Positions 5,672 to 6,170 of a stretch of DNA of 6,170 bases are shown here, in pieces (position 1 is the stretch's first letter; each line of letters starts with the position of its first letter). Source of the stretch: an uncultured Clostridia bacterium (GTDB lineage Bacteria > Bacillota > Clostridia > Christensenellales > Borkfalkiaceae); NCBI GenBank assembly GCA_947629725.1, contig CANREU010000099.1, positions 1 through 6,170 on the forward strand, given 5' to 3'. The notes beneath the pieces were generated by a model. It worked only from the letters and a program-made list of their open reading frames with translations. It did not search any database and had not been told where the DNA came from. Both the position numbers and the translations under genes were made by a program.

Positions 5672-5952
5672 GCTGTCGCAAAAGACAGTGGCTTTTTCTG
5701 CGGAAAAAGCGACCCTTCCTGTTGGAAGGTGGGATGGAGATTGACAACTGCATAGCGAAGAAAAGTAGAGTACGAAAGGCAACAATTCGAGAGCGTGCGG
5801 CTTTGGGGGTACGGAAGTAATCCCGGGGCTGTACGAACTAATGGTTAATACGAAATTTTGCGAAAGGACGACACGTCGGACTTTTTGGGAAATGAGTGGA
5901 AACAATTAGTCGAGTAGAAGTCTATAGAATTGGACGAAGAGACGAGTAGAAG
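5672..5952 (+). other. Transcribed leader of the 23S rRNA precursor
   Basis: No protein gene or tRNA is seen here. The first part holds three consecutive perfect hairpins: 5673-5677 with 5684-5688, 5691-5698 with 5703-5710 (8 pairs, TGCG loop), and 5714-5719 with 5724-5729. A boxA-like segment follows at 5739-5755. A 10-base direct repeat, CGAGTAGAAG, occurs at 5911-5920 and 5943-5952, the second copy ending exactly at the 23S start. The last part would normally pair with sequence beyond the 23S 3' end to form the RNase III processing stem, which is outside the window. In sequence type it resembles a 16S-23S spacer without the 16S gene. Confidence 0.65.
5739..5755 (+). promoter_or_regulatory. 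boxA-like antitermination element
   Basis: The segment GATTGACAACTGCATAG resembles the TTTGAAAACTGAA-type sequence found in rrn leaders and 16S-23S spacers of Firmicutes, where Nus factors load to prevent early termination. It lies just after the three leader hairpins. The match is by memory of the consensus and is approximate. Confidence 0.45.
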
Positions 5953-6170
5953 GATCAAGCTACGAAGGGCTCACGGAGGATGCCTTGGCATACGGCGCCG
6001 AAGAAGGACGTGGTAAGCTGCGAAAAGCCGCGGGTAGGAGCAAACATCCTGAGATCCGCGGATGTCCGAATGAGGGAACTCAGCGCGAGGAAAGTCGCGT
6101 TATCCCATGCTGAACACATAGGCATGGGAGGGGAACCCGGGGAACTGAAACATCTTAGTACCCGGAGGAA
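5953..6170 (+). rRNA. 23S ribosomal RNA, 5' end, cut by window edge
   Basis: The sequence from 5953 aligns base by base with known 23S 5' ends: GATCAAGCTACGAAGGGC, then GGATGCCTTGGC, GAAGGACGTGGTAAGCTGCG, TCCGAATG, and GGGGAACTGAAACATCTTAG followed by TACCCGGAGGAA at the right edge. About 218 of roughly 2,900 bases are present, covering the start of domain I. The 5' end was placed by alignment with E. coli position 1 and may be off by one or two bases. I see no insertion or damage. No 16S gene precedes it in the window. Confidence 0.96.

Noticed and set aside
5361..5753. A 130-residue minus-strand frame over the rRNA leader
   Set aside because: It runs through the rRNA promoter and the acetyltransferase promoter and overlaps the GNAT gene in another frame. 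It has no ribosome site.
5741..5771. A perfect TTGACA (5741-5746) as a second rRNA promoter
   Set aside because: The best -10 is TAGAGT at a 19-base spacing, which is poor. The hexamer is better explained as part of the boxA-like sequence common in rRNA leaders and spacers.
5672..5952. A tRNA gene in the 23S leader, as found in many 16S-23S spacers
   Set aside because: I found no cloverleaf with TTCGA-type T-loop pairing, acceptor stem or anticodon arm. The hairpins present are simple and too short.

Overview
The window is a chromosomal segment of a GC-rich bacterium, most likely a Clostridia-like member of the Bacillota (inference). The basis is TTGNNN/TATAAT promoters, strong GGAGG ribosome binding sites, an EF-G-like paralogue of the Firmicutes type, an FmdB-type zinc ribbon and a 23S rRNA start that matches Gram-positive sequences. 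Many intergenic repeats resemble those of uncultured gut Clostridia, but I cannot assign a genus.

Layout. Bases 1-1849 (minus strand) hold most of an EF-G-like translational GTPase whose C-terminus runs off the left edge. A 242-base divergent region separates it from a plus-strand series: a single-pass membrane protein of unknown function (2092-2745), an M1-type zinc metallopeptidase lipoprotein (2808-4247) and a 65-residue FmdB-family zinc ribbon protein (4321-4518). A terminator-like hairpin lies between the first two, and its 3' arm contains the ribosome binding site of the peptidase gene. Bases 4519-4911 hold no gene. They are packed with palindromic repeats, including two inverted copies of a 28-base hairpin whose stems differ by compensatory changes. 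A RimJ/RimL-type GNAT acetyltransferase follows on the minus strand (4912-5484). From 5637 an rRNA-type promoter and a leader of about 280 bases run into the 5' end of a 23S rRNA gene (5953 to the right edge).

How the parts relate. Five sigma-A-type promoters can be read, four of them with a perfect TATAAT. The EF-G-like gene, the zinc ribbon gene and the acetyltransferase each have their own promoter. The peptidase has no visible promoter and probably depends on read-through from the membrane protein gene. The genes do not form one pathway; translation (EF-G-like protein, 23S rRNA) is the only common theme.

I found no new multi-gene system. The points most worth a second look are the 23S gene with its own promoter and no 16S gene upstream, the altered GTPase motifs of the EF-G-like protein, the hairpin over the peptidase ribosome binding site, and the covarying repeat pair.
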